DNA of 64,000 nt from the NCBI RefSeq assembly GCF_030014955.1, contig NZ_JAGRPV010000001.1, positions 6,510,001 through 6,574,000 on the forward strand. Direction: 5' to 3'. The translations under genes and the position numbers were made by a program. This document shows, piece by piece, positions 37,119 through 44,941 of this stretch. The notes under the pieces are model-generated. The model did not search any database. It was given only the letters and a program-made list of their open reading frames with translations, and was not told the DNA's origin. The number at the start of each line of letters is the position of its first letter. The first letter of the stretch is position 1. This DNA comes from Cohnella hashimotonis (GTDB lineage: Bacteria > Bacillota > Bacilli > Paenibacillales > Paenibacillaceae).

Positions 37119-38081
37119 TTAGAACAGACTGTTGTCGGACAGCTTGCGCGACAGGTAATTCGCTCCGAAGAGCAAGATAAGCGCCACGACCGATTTGGCC
37201 AATCCGACCGCAGTCGAGTAGGAATAGCGCATCTGCTGAAGTCCGACCTTGTACACGTAAGTGTCGATCGTCTCGCTGACGTCGAGATTAAGCGGATTTT
37301 GCATGACCATGATCTGCTCGAAGCCGGTATTGAGAATCGAACTGACGGCGAAAATGAGCATGATCACGATCGTCCCCATAATGCTCGGCACCGTCACGTA
37401 CCACATCCGCTGGAATCGGCCGGCGCCGTCGATCTTGGCGGCTTCGTGAAGCTCCGGATCGACGCCCGCGATCGCCGCGATATAGATGATGGCTCCCCAG
37501 CCGATGCCCTTCAGCATCTCTGCCCCGACCATGATGAACCAGAACAGCTCGGGCTTGGCCATGAAGTTGATCGGCTCGTTTATGAAATGCAGCTTGACGA
37601 GCAGCAGATTCAGCACGCCGTTCGTCGGGGACAGCACGGTCAGAATCAGCCCGCCGAAGATGACCCAGGATACGAAATGCGGCACGTACGAAACCGTTTG
37701 CACGAATCGCTTGAAACGGCCGGCCGTCAGCTCGTTGAGCAGCAGCGCGAACAGGATCGGCGCCGGGAAGCTGAGAAGCAGCGCGAGCAGGTTCATCGCG
37801 AGCGTATTGCGCAGGACGTTCAAAAAGTTCGGGTCGGTGACGAATTCGCGGAAATAGGTCAGGCCCGCCCATGGCGAGTCCATGATGCCCAGGAATAAAT
37901 CGTACTTCTTGAAGGCGATCAGAATGCCGTACATCGGAAAATACGAAAAGACGAGGAGAAACAGCAATCCGGGCCATACCATGCTTTGAAGCGCGAATTG
38001 GCTTTTCCATTTTGACCGTCGGCCGCTCGCCTTCGTTCCCGAAGCGGCAGCCAGCCGGCTTGCCTCTAAGGTTCTTTCCAC
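37119..38081 (-). CDS. ABC importer 3: permease, MalF/LplB type
   Basis: This permease has about six helices and the EAA loop EAAKIDGAGRFQRMWYVTVP near residue 214. I prefer a GTG start at 38081 (320 residues) because GGGAGAG sits seven bases upstream. The in-frame ATG at 38123 (334 residues) has no comparable site and adds a hydrophilic tail. It is the first gene of importer 3, downstream of a strong conserved promoter block and a catabolite-repression-like site. It is divergent from the kinase gene at 38344. Confidence 0.9.
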   Translation of the reverse strand: MERTLEASRLAAASGTKASGRRSKWKSQFALQSMVWPGLLFLLVFSYFPMYGILIAFKKYDLFLGIMDSPWAGLTYFREFVTDPNFLNVLRNTLAMNLLALLLSFPAPILFALLLNELTAGRFKRFVQTVSYVPHFVSWVIFGGLILTVLSPTNGVLNLLLVKLHFINEPINFMAKPELFWFIMVGAEMLKGIGWGAIIYIAAIAGVDPELHEAAKIDGAGRFQRMWYVTVPSIMGTIVIMLIFAVSSILNTGFEQIMVMQNPLNLDVSETIDTYVYKVGLQQMRYSYSTAVGLAKSVVALILLFGANYLSRKLSDNSLF

Positions 38082-38169
38082 TTTTTTTCTCTCCCATCCT
38101 TGGATCTGTCCGGCCTGCGGCATAGGCTTGCCGCACCGCCTGCGGATCGCGTTCTCTTTGTGTGACTTA

Positions 38170-38232
38170 ACTATAATTCTTGAAAGCGCTTATAAAAATA
38201 GCACCATTTTTGATTTGATACCTTCATTTTGG
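38170..38232 (-). promoter_or_regulatory. Importer 3 promoter with conserved 38-bp upstream block
   Basis: On the minus strand the -10 box is TATAGT (38175-38170). Exactly 19 bases upstream begins a 38-bp block (38232-38195) that is 36/38 identical to the block at 44822-44859, which has the same 19-base distance to an identical TATAGT. No good -35 box is present. This is the expected layout of an activator-dependent promoter. Confidence 0.75.
38181..38194. promoter_or_regulatory. Candidate catabolite-responsive element (cre)
   Basis: TGAAAGCGCTTATA matches the CcpA consensus TGWAARCGYTWNCW closely (only position 13 departs). It lies between the -10 box and the conserved block of the importer 3 promoter, so CcpA binding would repress the operon when preferred sugars are present. 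Confidence 0.55.
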
Positions 38233-38343
38233 TTCCGCGCTGCCGCCGGAAGGGTTGGCGGGCAAATTGTCGAATACGTGATTGTCGAATTACCGAGGAC
38301 TACGCGCGGGACGATGAATTCCATTTAGGAGAGAAGGTTCGCC

Positions 38344-40086
38344 ATGCTTCGCTATATAAACGCCATGAGCATCAAGAGCAAGGTCATGCTGGCTTTCGTC
38401 GTGCTGATCCTGCTCCCTTTCAGCGTGCTCGGGCTCTATACGTACGATCAATCCCAGCGCTTCCTTCGGGCCCAGCTGATCGCAAACGCTTCCACGACGC
38501 TTAAGCAGATAACGTTCACGATCGAGAACAAGATCGATCTGCTCGAAAGCCTCAGCGATTCCATCACCTATAACTATCGCCTGCAGCAATTTCTCGGGAG
38601 CCCCTTCTCGGGAGACGACTCGCTGGATACGTATTTCAGCTATGCGGCGCCGTTGATCAACTACGCCATGCTGTTCCAGAAGGTCAATACGGAGAAAATA
38701 TCCGTTTATATGAAAAACGACAGCATTCCGGAAGGGTTCGGCGCCTTCTTCCGCGCAACGCGCGCGATGCAGGAGCCTTGGTACGCGCCCTTCGCCGAGT
38801 CGGGAGCCAAATCTGCATGGATCGTCCGCGACAGCCCGGAGGCCGGCCGGACGTATGGCTATGTGCAAAAGATGGTATCGCTGGAGGGCGCCGACATCGG
38901 ATTTACGCTCGTCGAGGTGCGGCCGGGCGATCTGCTCGGGACGGCGCTGCAGGAGAATCCGGAGGCCGACCAGGACGTGGTCATTGCGGATGCGCAGGGC
39001 GAACTTGTTTTTCCCGCGGGCAGCGCCGTCGGCCCCCCGCTCCCGCTTCAACGGAAGCTGGCCGACGGCGGTCATGCCGTTCTCGGCGGCCGTCTCTATA
39101 TCGGCGAGCGGCTGGACCGCGTCGGCTTGTCCATGCTGATGAACGTTAGGCTCCCGCGCACGGCGAATTCCTGGCAGGTCGCCAGCAACCTGATTTTTAT
39201 CGCCGCGACGGTCGTCCTGCTATTCGCCTTCTACTCCGTGCTGCAAATGGCGCTGCGCACGATGAGAACGAGCATCCGCCAGATGGATCAGGCGATCGAA
39301 TCCGGCTTCGAGCCGATTCCGATCCGGCGGCGGGACGAGTTCGGCGTCATCAGCGAGCGTTTCAACCTGCTGCTGAACAAGATTACGACGCTGATGAAGG
39401 ACATGATCCGCAAAGAAACGATCCAAAAGGACGCCCAATTGGCGGCGCTCCAGTCGCAGATCAACCCCCATTTCATCTACAATACGCTCGATATGTTCAG
39501 CGCCAGAATGGAGCTCGCGGGGCAATTCGAGGTATCGGACGCGATGGCCGACTTCGGGAAAATGATGCGTTACAATATGGACGGACGTTCGAAGTTCGCG
39601 ACGCTCGAATCCGAGATTCGCTACCTGGAGCAGTACATGAATCTGCAAAAGATCAAATACGGCGGCGATATCGAGCTGGATATTCAGGTGCCGGTGGAGC
39701 TGCTGGCGCTTCGCATGATCCGCTTCATCCTGCAGCCGATCGTGGAGAACAGTATCAAGCACGGATTTCCGGCGAACGGCTCGCTTCGCATCGTGCTTAC
39801 GGCCGGCCTTCAGCCCGAGCGGACCGTCCTGATCTCGATCAAGGACAACGGGCCGGGCATCGACGAGACGCGACTCGCGTCTCTCAATCGGCGGTTCAGG
39901 GATTCCGATTATGCGCCGCCTGACGACCAGACGAGAGAGAGCATCGGCCTTGGCAATATCAACGAAAGATTAAAGCTGTTCTACGGTGAAATCTATGCCA
40001 TTCGGCTGAACAGCTTGGAAGGCGAATATGCGGAGACGATCGTGACGATTCCCTGCGGCAATGGAGAGGAAGACAACCATGTATAA
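38344..40086 (+). CDS. Sensor histidine kinase, YesM family
   Basis: This 580-residue kinase has a first helix near residues 13-32, an extracellular region, a second helix near 283-305, HAMP, and the phosphoacceptor site SQINPHFIYNTLDM with histidine near 376. The N box is PIVENSIKHGF and the G box is DNGPGIDE. GGAGAGAAGG precedes the ATG. Its last eight bases overlap the start of the response regulator gene, so the pair is translationally coupled. It is divergent from importer 3. Confidence 0.95.
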   Translation: MLRYINAMSIKSKVMLAFVVLILLPFSVLGLYTYDQSQRFLRAQLIANASTTLKQITFTIENKIDLLESLSDSITYNYRLQQFLGSPFSGDDSLDTYFSYAAPLINYAMLFQKVNTEKISVYMKNDSIPEGFGAFFRATRAMQEPWYAPFAESGAKSAWIVRDSPEAGRTYGYVQKMVSLEGADIGFTLVEVRPGDLLGTALQENPEADQDVVIADAQGELVFPAGSAVGPPLPLQRKLADGGHAVLGGRLYIGERLDRVGLSMLMNVRLPRTANSWQVASNLIFIAATVVLLFAFYSVLQMALRTMRTSIRQMDQAIESGFEPIPIRRRDEFGVISERFNLLLNKITTLMKDMIRKETIQKDAQLAALQSQINPHFIYNTLDMFSARMELAGQFEVSDAMADFGKMMRYNMDGRSKFATLESEIRYLEQYMNLQKIKYGGDIELDIQVPVELLALRMIRFILQPIVENSIKHGFPANGSLRIVLTAGLQPERTVLISIKDNGPGIDETRLASLNRRFRDSDYAPPDDQTRESIGLGNINERLKLFYGEIYAIRLNSLEGEYAETIVTIPCGNGEEDNHV

Positions 40087-41656
40087 CATCCTAATCATCG
40101 ATGACGAGCGTCTGATCGCCGAAGGGGTCAAAGCCAAGCTGGAGCGCGCGGGACTGAGCGAGATCTCGGAGATCCGCGTCGCTTGCGGCGGAGAGGAAGG
40201 GCTATGGGCGGCCGCCGAGTTTAAGCCGCACATCGTTATTACGGACATGCGCATGCCCGATATCGACGGCATACAGGTCGTCCGCCGTCTCTCCGCCGAG
40301 CTGCCGCGGACCAAATTCATTCTGCTGAGCGGCTACGGCGATTACGCCTACGTTCGAGAGGCGTTCAAATACGGCGTGCTGGATTACTTGCTGAAGCCGG
40401 CGGGCTCGGCCGAGCTTGCGGATCAGATCAAGGCAGCGATCGCGGCCATCGAGGTGGATGCCAGGCAGGCTGCCATGGCGGAACGAAGCCGTCAGTCGGA
40501 GCATCTGGCGCTCGCCGCGCGGATGAACGCGCTGCTGAACGATGCCGAAGGGCGGGGTGCTGCGGGGAGTTCGGCGGGAGGCTCGGCGGATCTTGCGGCG
40601 GCAGAAGCTTACCTGAGTCACGCTCATGCGGTTGTCGCCCTGTTCCAGGTTAGCGAAGCTTCTTTTAGCTTGGCAGACTTGGGACTTGTGGAATCCGCGC
40701 TGGACCGCGAGGCGCGCGCGGGCGGATGGGTCGACCGACTGAAGGTAATCGTGTTCCAAGATAGCGGCGGACAGGTGTGCGCAATCGTCAATTTTGCGGA
40801 AGACATCGGGGCTGACGCTCCGACTTCGCTGCTCGAGGCTGCCGTTGCGCACCTTCGAGAGACGGGGGCGGAGCGGGCGACTGCCTTCGTCAGCGAGCCG
40901 GGATCGCCTGCCGGCCTGCGACAGCTTTACAAGCATGCCAGGCTCGCGAGGTCTTATCGGATATTGCGGGAGCCCTGCGAAGTATTATGGTGGCAGCCGG
41001 CAATGTCCGCCGGCGTTCGCGAGAACTTATCGCCTGCTCGCAAAGATATCGAAGAGCTGCGCCTTGCCGTCGATACGCTGCAGCTGGAACGGATCGCCCT
41101 CTGGATCGACCGCTGGCTGCCCGACAGCCTGATTGGGACCGCTTCGCTCGAACAAATCGAAGCCGTCTACGGCCTGCTGCTCACCGAGATTCGGCGGCGC
41201 CTAAGCGGACATCATCCGCTCGAGCGGAGCGAGTCCGGCCGCGCGCTTGCCTCCTTCCACGCGCTGGATGATATTCGCCGGTACTTGAAAGAATACGCAG
41301 GCTCGGCCAAGCAATCCGCCGGCGAGCATGCCGAACCGGAGGAAACGGTAATCACCTTCGCCGAGTCCTACGTGCGGGAGCACTTCAATCGCGACATCCA
41401 GCTGGCAGAGATGGCCAACCGCGTATCCATGAACTACTCCTACTTCAGCAGGCTGTTCAAGGAGCGGACCGGGTCGACCTTCACCGCCTATCTGATCAAG
41501 GTACGGATGGAAGAAGCGCGCAAGCTGCTGCAGGATCCCACTCTGCGTATCAACGAAGTATCCGACCGGGTCGGCTACGGCAATCTGTACCACTTCTCCC
41601 GCGCGTTCAAAAACTACTTCGGCATGTCCCCGAAGGAGTATCGGCGTTCCAGGTAG
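40079..41656 (+). CDS. Response regulator with AraC-type DNA-binding domain (YesN family)
   Basis: This 525-residue regulator starts MYNILIIDDERLIAEG. The ATG at 40079 has GGAGAGG upstream and overlaps the kinase stop. The phosphoacceptor is in VITDMRMP (about residue 57) and the lysine in DYLLKPAG. The C-terminal 100 residues contain IQLAEMANRVSMNYSYFSRLFK and VSDRVGYGNLYHFSRAFKNYFG. It is the best candidate to bind the conserved 38-bp block upstream of importer 3 and of the FAD oxidoreductase gene (inference from position). Confidence 0.95.
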   Translation: MYNILIIDDERLIAEGVKAKLERAGLSEISEIRVACGGEEGLWAAAEFKPHIVITDMRMPDIDGIQVVRRLSAELPRTKFILLSGYGDYAYVREAFKYGVLDYLLKPAGSAELADQIKAAIAAIEVDARQAAMAERSRQSEHLALAARMNALLNDAEGRGAAGSSAGGSADLAAAEAYLSHAHAVVALFQVSEASFSLADLGLVESALDREARAGGWVDRLKVIVFQDSGGQVCAIVNFAEDIGADAPTSLLEAAVAHLRETGAERATAFVSEPGSPAGLRQLYKHARLARSYRILREPCEVLWWQPAMSAGVRENLSPARKDIEELRLAVDTLQLERIALWIDRWLPDSLIGTASLEQIEAVYGLLLTEIRRRLSGHHPLERSESGRALASFHALDDIRRYLKEYAGSAKQSAGEHAEPEETVITFAESYVREHFNRDIQLAEMANRVSMNYSYFSRLFKERTGSTFTAYLIKVRMEEARKLLQDPTLRINEVSDRVGYGNLYHFSRAFKNYFGMSPKEYRRSR

Positions 41657-41766
41657 AAAAAGCCCGAATCAGGTTGAACTAGCTCCGAACCGACGTCGTC
41701 CCGCGATGTCGCTCTACTATGCGCTCATTGAGCCGGTTGGTGGCAAGTTTTTTTAGCATAAGAAAA

Positions 41767-41783
41767 GCCACCCAGAAGGTGGC
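41767..41783 (+). terminator. Small hairpin upstream of the toxin locus
   Basis: GCCACC (41767-41772) pairs with GGTGGC (41778-41783) in an A-rich context. It could end transcription from the regulator gene. A TATTATAT -10-like box at 41793-41800 follows and may start the toxin mRNA, but no clear -35 box was found. Confidence 0.45.
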
Positions 41784-41833
41784 AAAAGATAGTATTATAT
41801 AGGTTGTACGACTCGCCTAGTCGGGGTAGTCCG

Positions 41834-41848
41834 CCTCCAGATTGGAGG
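41834..41848 (+). promoter_or_regulatory. Hairpin sequestering the toxin ribosome binding site
   Basis: CCTCCA (41834-41839) pairs with TGGAGG (41843-41848) around a 3-base loop. The second arm is the ribosome binding site of the 26-residue toxin ORF. Such sequestration is common in type I toxin mRNAs and limits translation before antitoxin pairing. Confidence 0.6.
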
Positions 41849-41855
41849 TGAGGCT

Positions 41856-41936
41856 ATGACATTTTCGTTTCAAGAAGTGATGATGCTCGGTATGTTCGTC
41901 CTGGCGTTGCTCACTTACTTGAATAAACGGAAATGA
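41856..41936 (+). CDS. Putative holin-like toxin (type I toxin-antitoxin system), 26 aa
   Basis: The ORF encodes MTFSFQEVMMLGMFVLALLT followed by YLNKRK. It has a short N-terminus, one hydrophobic helix and a basic tail, as in the Bacillales putative holin-like toxin family (Hol_Tox) and related TxpA-type toxins. It would insert in the membrane. A strong GGAGGTGA lies five bases before the ATG and is also half of a hairpin. The stop codon is inside the terminator stem shared with a convergent antisense RNA. It is at the short end for the family. Identification rests on sequence pattern and locus architecture, not on a database search. Confidence 0.75.
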   Translation: MTFSFQEVMMLGMFVLALLTYLNKRK

Positions 41937-42057
41937 CCCGCCCTAGGTTCGCGCCACGGGAAACGGGTCATTTCGTGTCCAGCTGATTCAGTTGGAGGCA
42001 CCCCCGCCGAAGCAGTTGTGCAGGAAGTCGGTGTTGGCCCACCGGCTTCTTTTGTTA
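41930..42057 (-). ncRNA. Candidate antisense antitoxin RNA
   Basis: A minus-strand promoter is visible: -35 TTGCGC (42091-42086), 17-base spacer, -10 TATGCT (42068-42063). Transcription from about 42057 would give an RNA of about 125 bases with a 5' hairpin (GAAGCCGGTG and CACCGACTTC) ending at the shared terminator. It overlaps the toxin mRNA 3' end and also contains CCTCCAA, complementary to the toxin ribosome binding site. Ends are estimates. Confidence 0.6.
41931..41973. terminator. Bidirectional terminator shared by toxin mRNA and antisense RNA
   Basis: AAATGACCCG (41931-41940) and CGGGTCATTT (41964-41973) form a perfect 10-bp stem. The toxin stop codon TGA lies in the left arm. In both directions it can end a transcript, so the two RNAs overlap at their 3' ends, as in known type I systems of Bacillales. 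Confidence 0.75.
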
Positions 42058-42168
42058 TTCTAAGCATAACATACCCGTTTTAGACGCGCAATCAAGGGAC
42101 AGGGGTGACCTTTTTGCGCTATTCTGAGCATCATTCGAGCGGCGGATGAACAAGAGGAGTCCGTGCGT

Positions 42169-42339
42169 ATGAGAATGGTGCAGCTCTATCTAGAGCTATC
42201 CTGCAAAAGTACATCATTCAAGGCTAGTAAGGTGGTTTTTTGCGATCTAATGCGCAAAAGTGCACGGCAGCTCGCCTCTCTGAGCGAAATTCAGGATGTT
42301 TCAGGCGAAATTCCTGCACTTTTGCGCGATAGAAGGTAA
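42169..42339 (+). CDS. Small hypothetical ORF carried by a palindromic repeat, 56 aa
   Basis: The frame starts ATG AGA ATG GTG after AGAGGAG at a nine-base spacing. It encodes MRMVQLYLELSCKSTSF and continues through CDLMRKSARQLASLSE to a TAA at 42337-42339. The repeated CKSTS / MRKSAR segments reflect direct repeats in the DNA, and the last arm of an inverted repeat encodes PALLRD. No domain or signal peptide is recognised. It may be an incidental frame in a repeat, or a small protein of a mobile-like element. Confidence 0.35.
   Translation: MRMVQLYLELSCKSTSFKASKVVFCDLMRKSARQLASLSEIQDVSGEIPALLRDRR
42200..42328. repeat. Palindromic repeat related in layout to the elements at 21.2 and 46.4 kb
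   Basis: CCTGCAAAAGTACATC (42200-42215), TGCGCAAAAGTGCA (42251-42264) and CCTGCACTTTTGCGCG (42313-42328) occur in order. The last two share a perfect 13-bp inverted repeat. The order CCTGCA..ACATC, middle arm, about 50-base spacer, CCTGCA arm parallels the other two elements, although the sequence between is not clearly alike. Confidence 0.55.
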
Positions 42340-42356
42340 TGGACTAGACGTTTTAA

Positions 42357-44744
42357 TTACTCGCCCTGCGGCGCATAACAGCGAATCTCGTAGATGGCGG
42401 CGGACGGGTCTCCGTTGGTCGCCTCGATCACGACGCGCAGCTTGGCGGTCGTGACCGGCTTCTCCAGACGGTGGCGGCAGTGCCGTTGGTAGTTGCCCCG
42501 AACGGCCGCGATCTCCGTCCACGCACCGCCTACCCACGCTTCGATCCGGTAATCCTTCACACATTGCGGGTCTTTATAGAAAGGCGCATACCCGTGATAT
42601 TCCCAGAGCAGATGGCCGGGGAACGTCAGCTCCACCTCCCCGATCGTCCGCTGCTGCTCCCAAGTCAGCTCCAGCCATTGCGGCAGCGCCGCTTCCGGGT
42701 CCGAACGCCACAGATTCGTGTACCGATTAGGTCGCGCCACGCCATTGATCGCCTGCTCGGCACCGAAGCTGCGCTGCGGCGGATCAACCCGGAAGCTGCG
42801 CGTCGGACCGTTCCAGTCCCTGCGCATCTTGCCGCCCCCCATCTCGTACGCGCAGGTATGCGCCGGCACGGCGCCCGATGCGACATGCCATTGCAGGTTC
42901 GCATTGGCCAGCAGGTCGAGACGCACGTACTTGCCAGGCTCAAGACCCGCGGCCTTCGTCAAGCGCACGTCCCACTCGATCCACTCGAAGCTCGCGCCGG
43001 GCTTGACCGTAAGCAACGTTGTCGCAAGCGGCTCAATCTCCTCCGTGCGGTAATCCCAGATATGATCGACGGGCAGAATCCGCGCCTCCACCGTCTGCTC
43101 TACGTCCGACAAGTTGGACAGGCAGACCGCCACGCGATCCAGCTTCTCCTCCGCGATCGCGATCCATTGGCCCTTGCGCTCGCGCAGCACCTCCGTCTCC
43201 GGGAACCGCCGCTTGTCGTCCCGCTCCGCATCCATACCTGCGCAAGCCGCTTCGCTGCTCGCGGCAACCCGGGCCGTGCGCGCCAGGTCCAGCTCGTCCT
43301 CGTTTGTCGCGTTCGGCAGGAAGCAGCCGTCGCGGAGCAGCGTCTGCTGCACCTCCCGGATTGCCTGGCCCGGCACGTCCTTAAGCGCGATGCCGCGCTT
43401 CAGTGCAATCGCGGCCGAAGTGCCGACCGCTTGCCCGACGATCGCGGTCGTGCCCATGACCCGCACCGTGCCGAGCGCGGCGTGCGTGACGCTGACGTTG
43501 CGTCCGGCCATCATCAGATTGTCGACGTCGCGTGCGATCGACGAACGGAGCGGAATGCCGTACGGTCCGCAATAGCTTTTGACCATATACGAGCTGGTCT
43601 CGCTGTAGCCCTCGGCGCTCGCATGCTCGCTCGTCGGCGCCAGCAGGCCGCCCGGCGTATGCAGGTCCAGAAACCAGCCGCCGTAAGCGATCTCGTCCTC
43701 GAAAACGGTTCTGTTCAGCGGATCGTGCTCGGTCATCAGATAGAGACCTTGGATTCTCCGGCTCTCGCGCTTGCCCGGCACCTGCCCGATCCAGTCGATC
43801 GCGTGGTTCGCGGCCAGCTCTTTCGTATTGGGATCTTTGTTCTTGATCCAGTCCCAGACGCCCAGCACGTACCGCGTCAATTGATGCCGGATGTCTTCGT
43901 TCTCGTGAATCGTATGCCACGGCATCCCGATCTCGATCCACCAGTAGCCGCCGCGCACATCGTTCGGCCTTCTTCCTTCCTTGTAAAAAAAGTCCGGGTT
44001 GTCGAGCTTCGCTGCCCACTCCGGCGCCTCGAACGGCGCAGGCGCACCGGTGTTCACCGTCTTGAACAGCAGCGACGAGCCCATCACGTCGCCGCTCGCC
44101 TGAAGCGGCGCATGCGGCTCGTTATATTCGTCTCGGCCTTCCGAGCCCATATGCCACTCGCACCCGGCCAGATCCGCCACGATCCCGTCGCCCGTGCAAT
44201 CGATGAAGATTTCGCCGCTCAATTCCAGCGTTGTCTCTGCATTCGCCACGACGCCGACGACCGCTTCGATGCGCCGCTCCGCGCTCTTGCGAACCTCGAC
44301 GATCGACGTATTCAGGTAAAAGGTCAGATTCGGCGTTCGCACCGCCAGATCGTACATCGCCATATCCCATACGCTGTTCGTCCATCCGTTCTCGAAGATG
44401 ACCTCGTGGTTGCGGGCACGCTCCTCGATCAGCAGCTCCGAGATAATGCCCGTCTCCTTCGCATAAACGTGAAACGCGGCCGCTCCATGCGGCGTCACCC
44501 GAACCTCGGACGAGCTGTTGCCTCCGAAGACGGGCCGATCCTGAACGAGACAGGTCCGCGAGCCATGTCTGGCTGCCGCCACCGCCGCGCAGAATCCCGC
44601 CAAGCCGCCGCCGCAGACGACAACATCGTAGTTTTCCTTGCGAATATTACGGGTATTTTCCGCTTCGTGCGCCTTGCGTATGACACGCTCCGAATGCCCT
44701 CGATTTGCGTTGTTCGTGTTCTCCGTCAATTCCTTTGCCTCCAT
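42357..44744 (-). CDS. FAD-dependent oxidoreductase with C-terminal F5/8 type C-like domain
   Basis: This ~795-residue protein has an N-terminal Rossmann FAD-binding motif, VVVCGGGLAGFCAAVAAARH, then GGNSSSEVRVTPHG, and an FAD-contact segment NLMMAGRNVSVTHAALGTVR, as in the FAD_oxidored family (PF12831). The last ~130 residues (RPNRYTNLWRSDPEAALPQW onward) look like a discoidin/F5-8C fold. No signal peptide is visible. Start is uncertain: ATG at 44744 is used; a TTG at 44729 has a better GGAGG site and a TTG at 44762 opens the frame. The promoter block matches importer 3, so it may oxidise a sugar or glycoside in that pathway (inference). Reaction unknown. Confidence 0.85.
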   Translation of the reverse strand: MEAKELTENTNNANRGHSERVIRKAHEAENTRNIRKENYDVVVCGGGLAGFCAAVAAARHGSRTCLVQDRPVFGGNSSSEVRVTPHGAAAFHVYAKETGIISELLIEERARNHEVIFENGWTNSVWDMAMYDLAVRTPNLTFYLNTSIVEVRKSAERRIEAVVGVVANAETTLELSGEIFIDCTGDGIVADLAGCEWHMGSEGRDEYNEPHAPLQASGDVMGSSLLFKTVNTGAPAPFEAPEWAAKLDNPDFFYKEGRRPNDVRGGYWWIEIGMPWHTIHENEDIRHQLTRYVLGVWDWIKNKDPNTKELAANHAIDWIGQVPGKRESRRIQGLYLMTEHDPLNRTVFEDEIAYGGWFLDLHTPGGLLAPTSEHASAEGYSETSSYMVKSYCGPYGIPLRSSIARDVDNLMMAGRNVSVTHAALGTVRVMGTTAIVGQAVGTSAAIALKRGIALKDVPGQAIREVQQTLLRDGCFLPNATNEDELDLARTARVAASSEAACAGMDAERDDKRRFPETEVLRERKGQWIAIAEEKLDRVAVCLSNLSDVEQTVEARILPVDHIWDYRTEEIEPLATTLLTVKPGASFEWIEWDVRLTKAAGLEPGKYVRLDLLANANLQWHVASGAVPAHTCAYEMGGGKMRRDWNGPTRSFRVDPPQRSFGAEQAINGVARPNRYTNLWRSDPEAALPQWLELTWEQQRTIGEVELTFPGHLLWEYHGYAPFYKDPQCVKDYRIEAWVGGAWTEIAAVRGNYQRHCRHRLEKPVTTAKLRVVIEATNGDPSAAIYEIRCYAPQGE

Positions 44745-44796
44745 CGCCGCCCGCCTGTCCAATCGGGTTGACAGCGTTTTCTTTCATTGCCACCCC

Positions 44797-44859
44797 ACTA
44801 TACCATCGCGCTTCCAGCGACAAAATAGCGCTATTTTTGATTTGATACCTTCATTTTGG
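44797..44859 (-). promoter_or_regulatory. FAD oxidoreductase promoter with the conserved 38-bp block
   Basis: The -10 box is TATAGT on the minus strand (44802-44797). A 19-base gap separates it from the block at 44822-44859, which matches 38195-38232 at 36 of 38 positions. Here the block's proximal end is a perfect palindrome AAAATAGCGCTATTTT (44822-44837). The shared layout implies shared control with importer 3. Confidence 0.75.
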
Positions 44860-44941
44860 ATGGCAGACGAGACACCTCAAATAAAGCGGAATGACGGTCT
44901 TATGGGAGGACGATTTACATAATCCGAATTCAATCGTTACG

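Larger units (their letters stand above)
41937..42356. other. 420-bp gap after the toxin ORF
   Basis: It holds the antitoxin RNA and its promoter, the palindromic repeat at 42200-42328 and a small ORF with a good ribosome binding site (42169-42339). A separate palindrome AGCTCTATCTAGAGCT lies at 42182-42197. Confidence 0.65.

Noticed and set aside
41691..41711. Hairpin CGACGTC / GATGTCG after regulator 3 as a terminator
   Set aside because: The stem includes a G-U pair and no T tract follows; too weak to list as a terminator.
42471..44771. 766-codon plus-strand frame opposite the FAD oxidoreductase
   Set aside because: The minus strand encodes a clear FAD enzyme; the plus-strand product has no domain.
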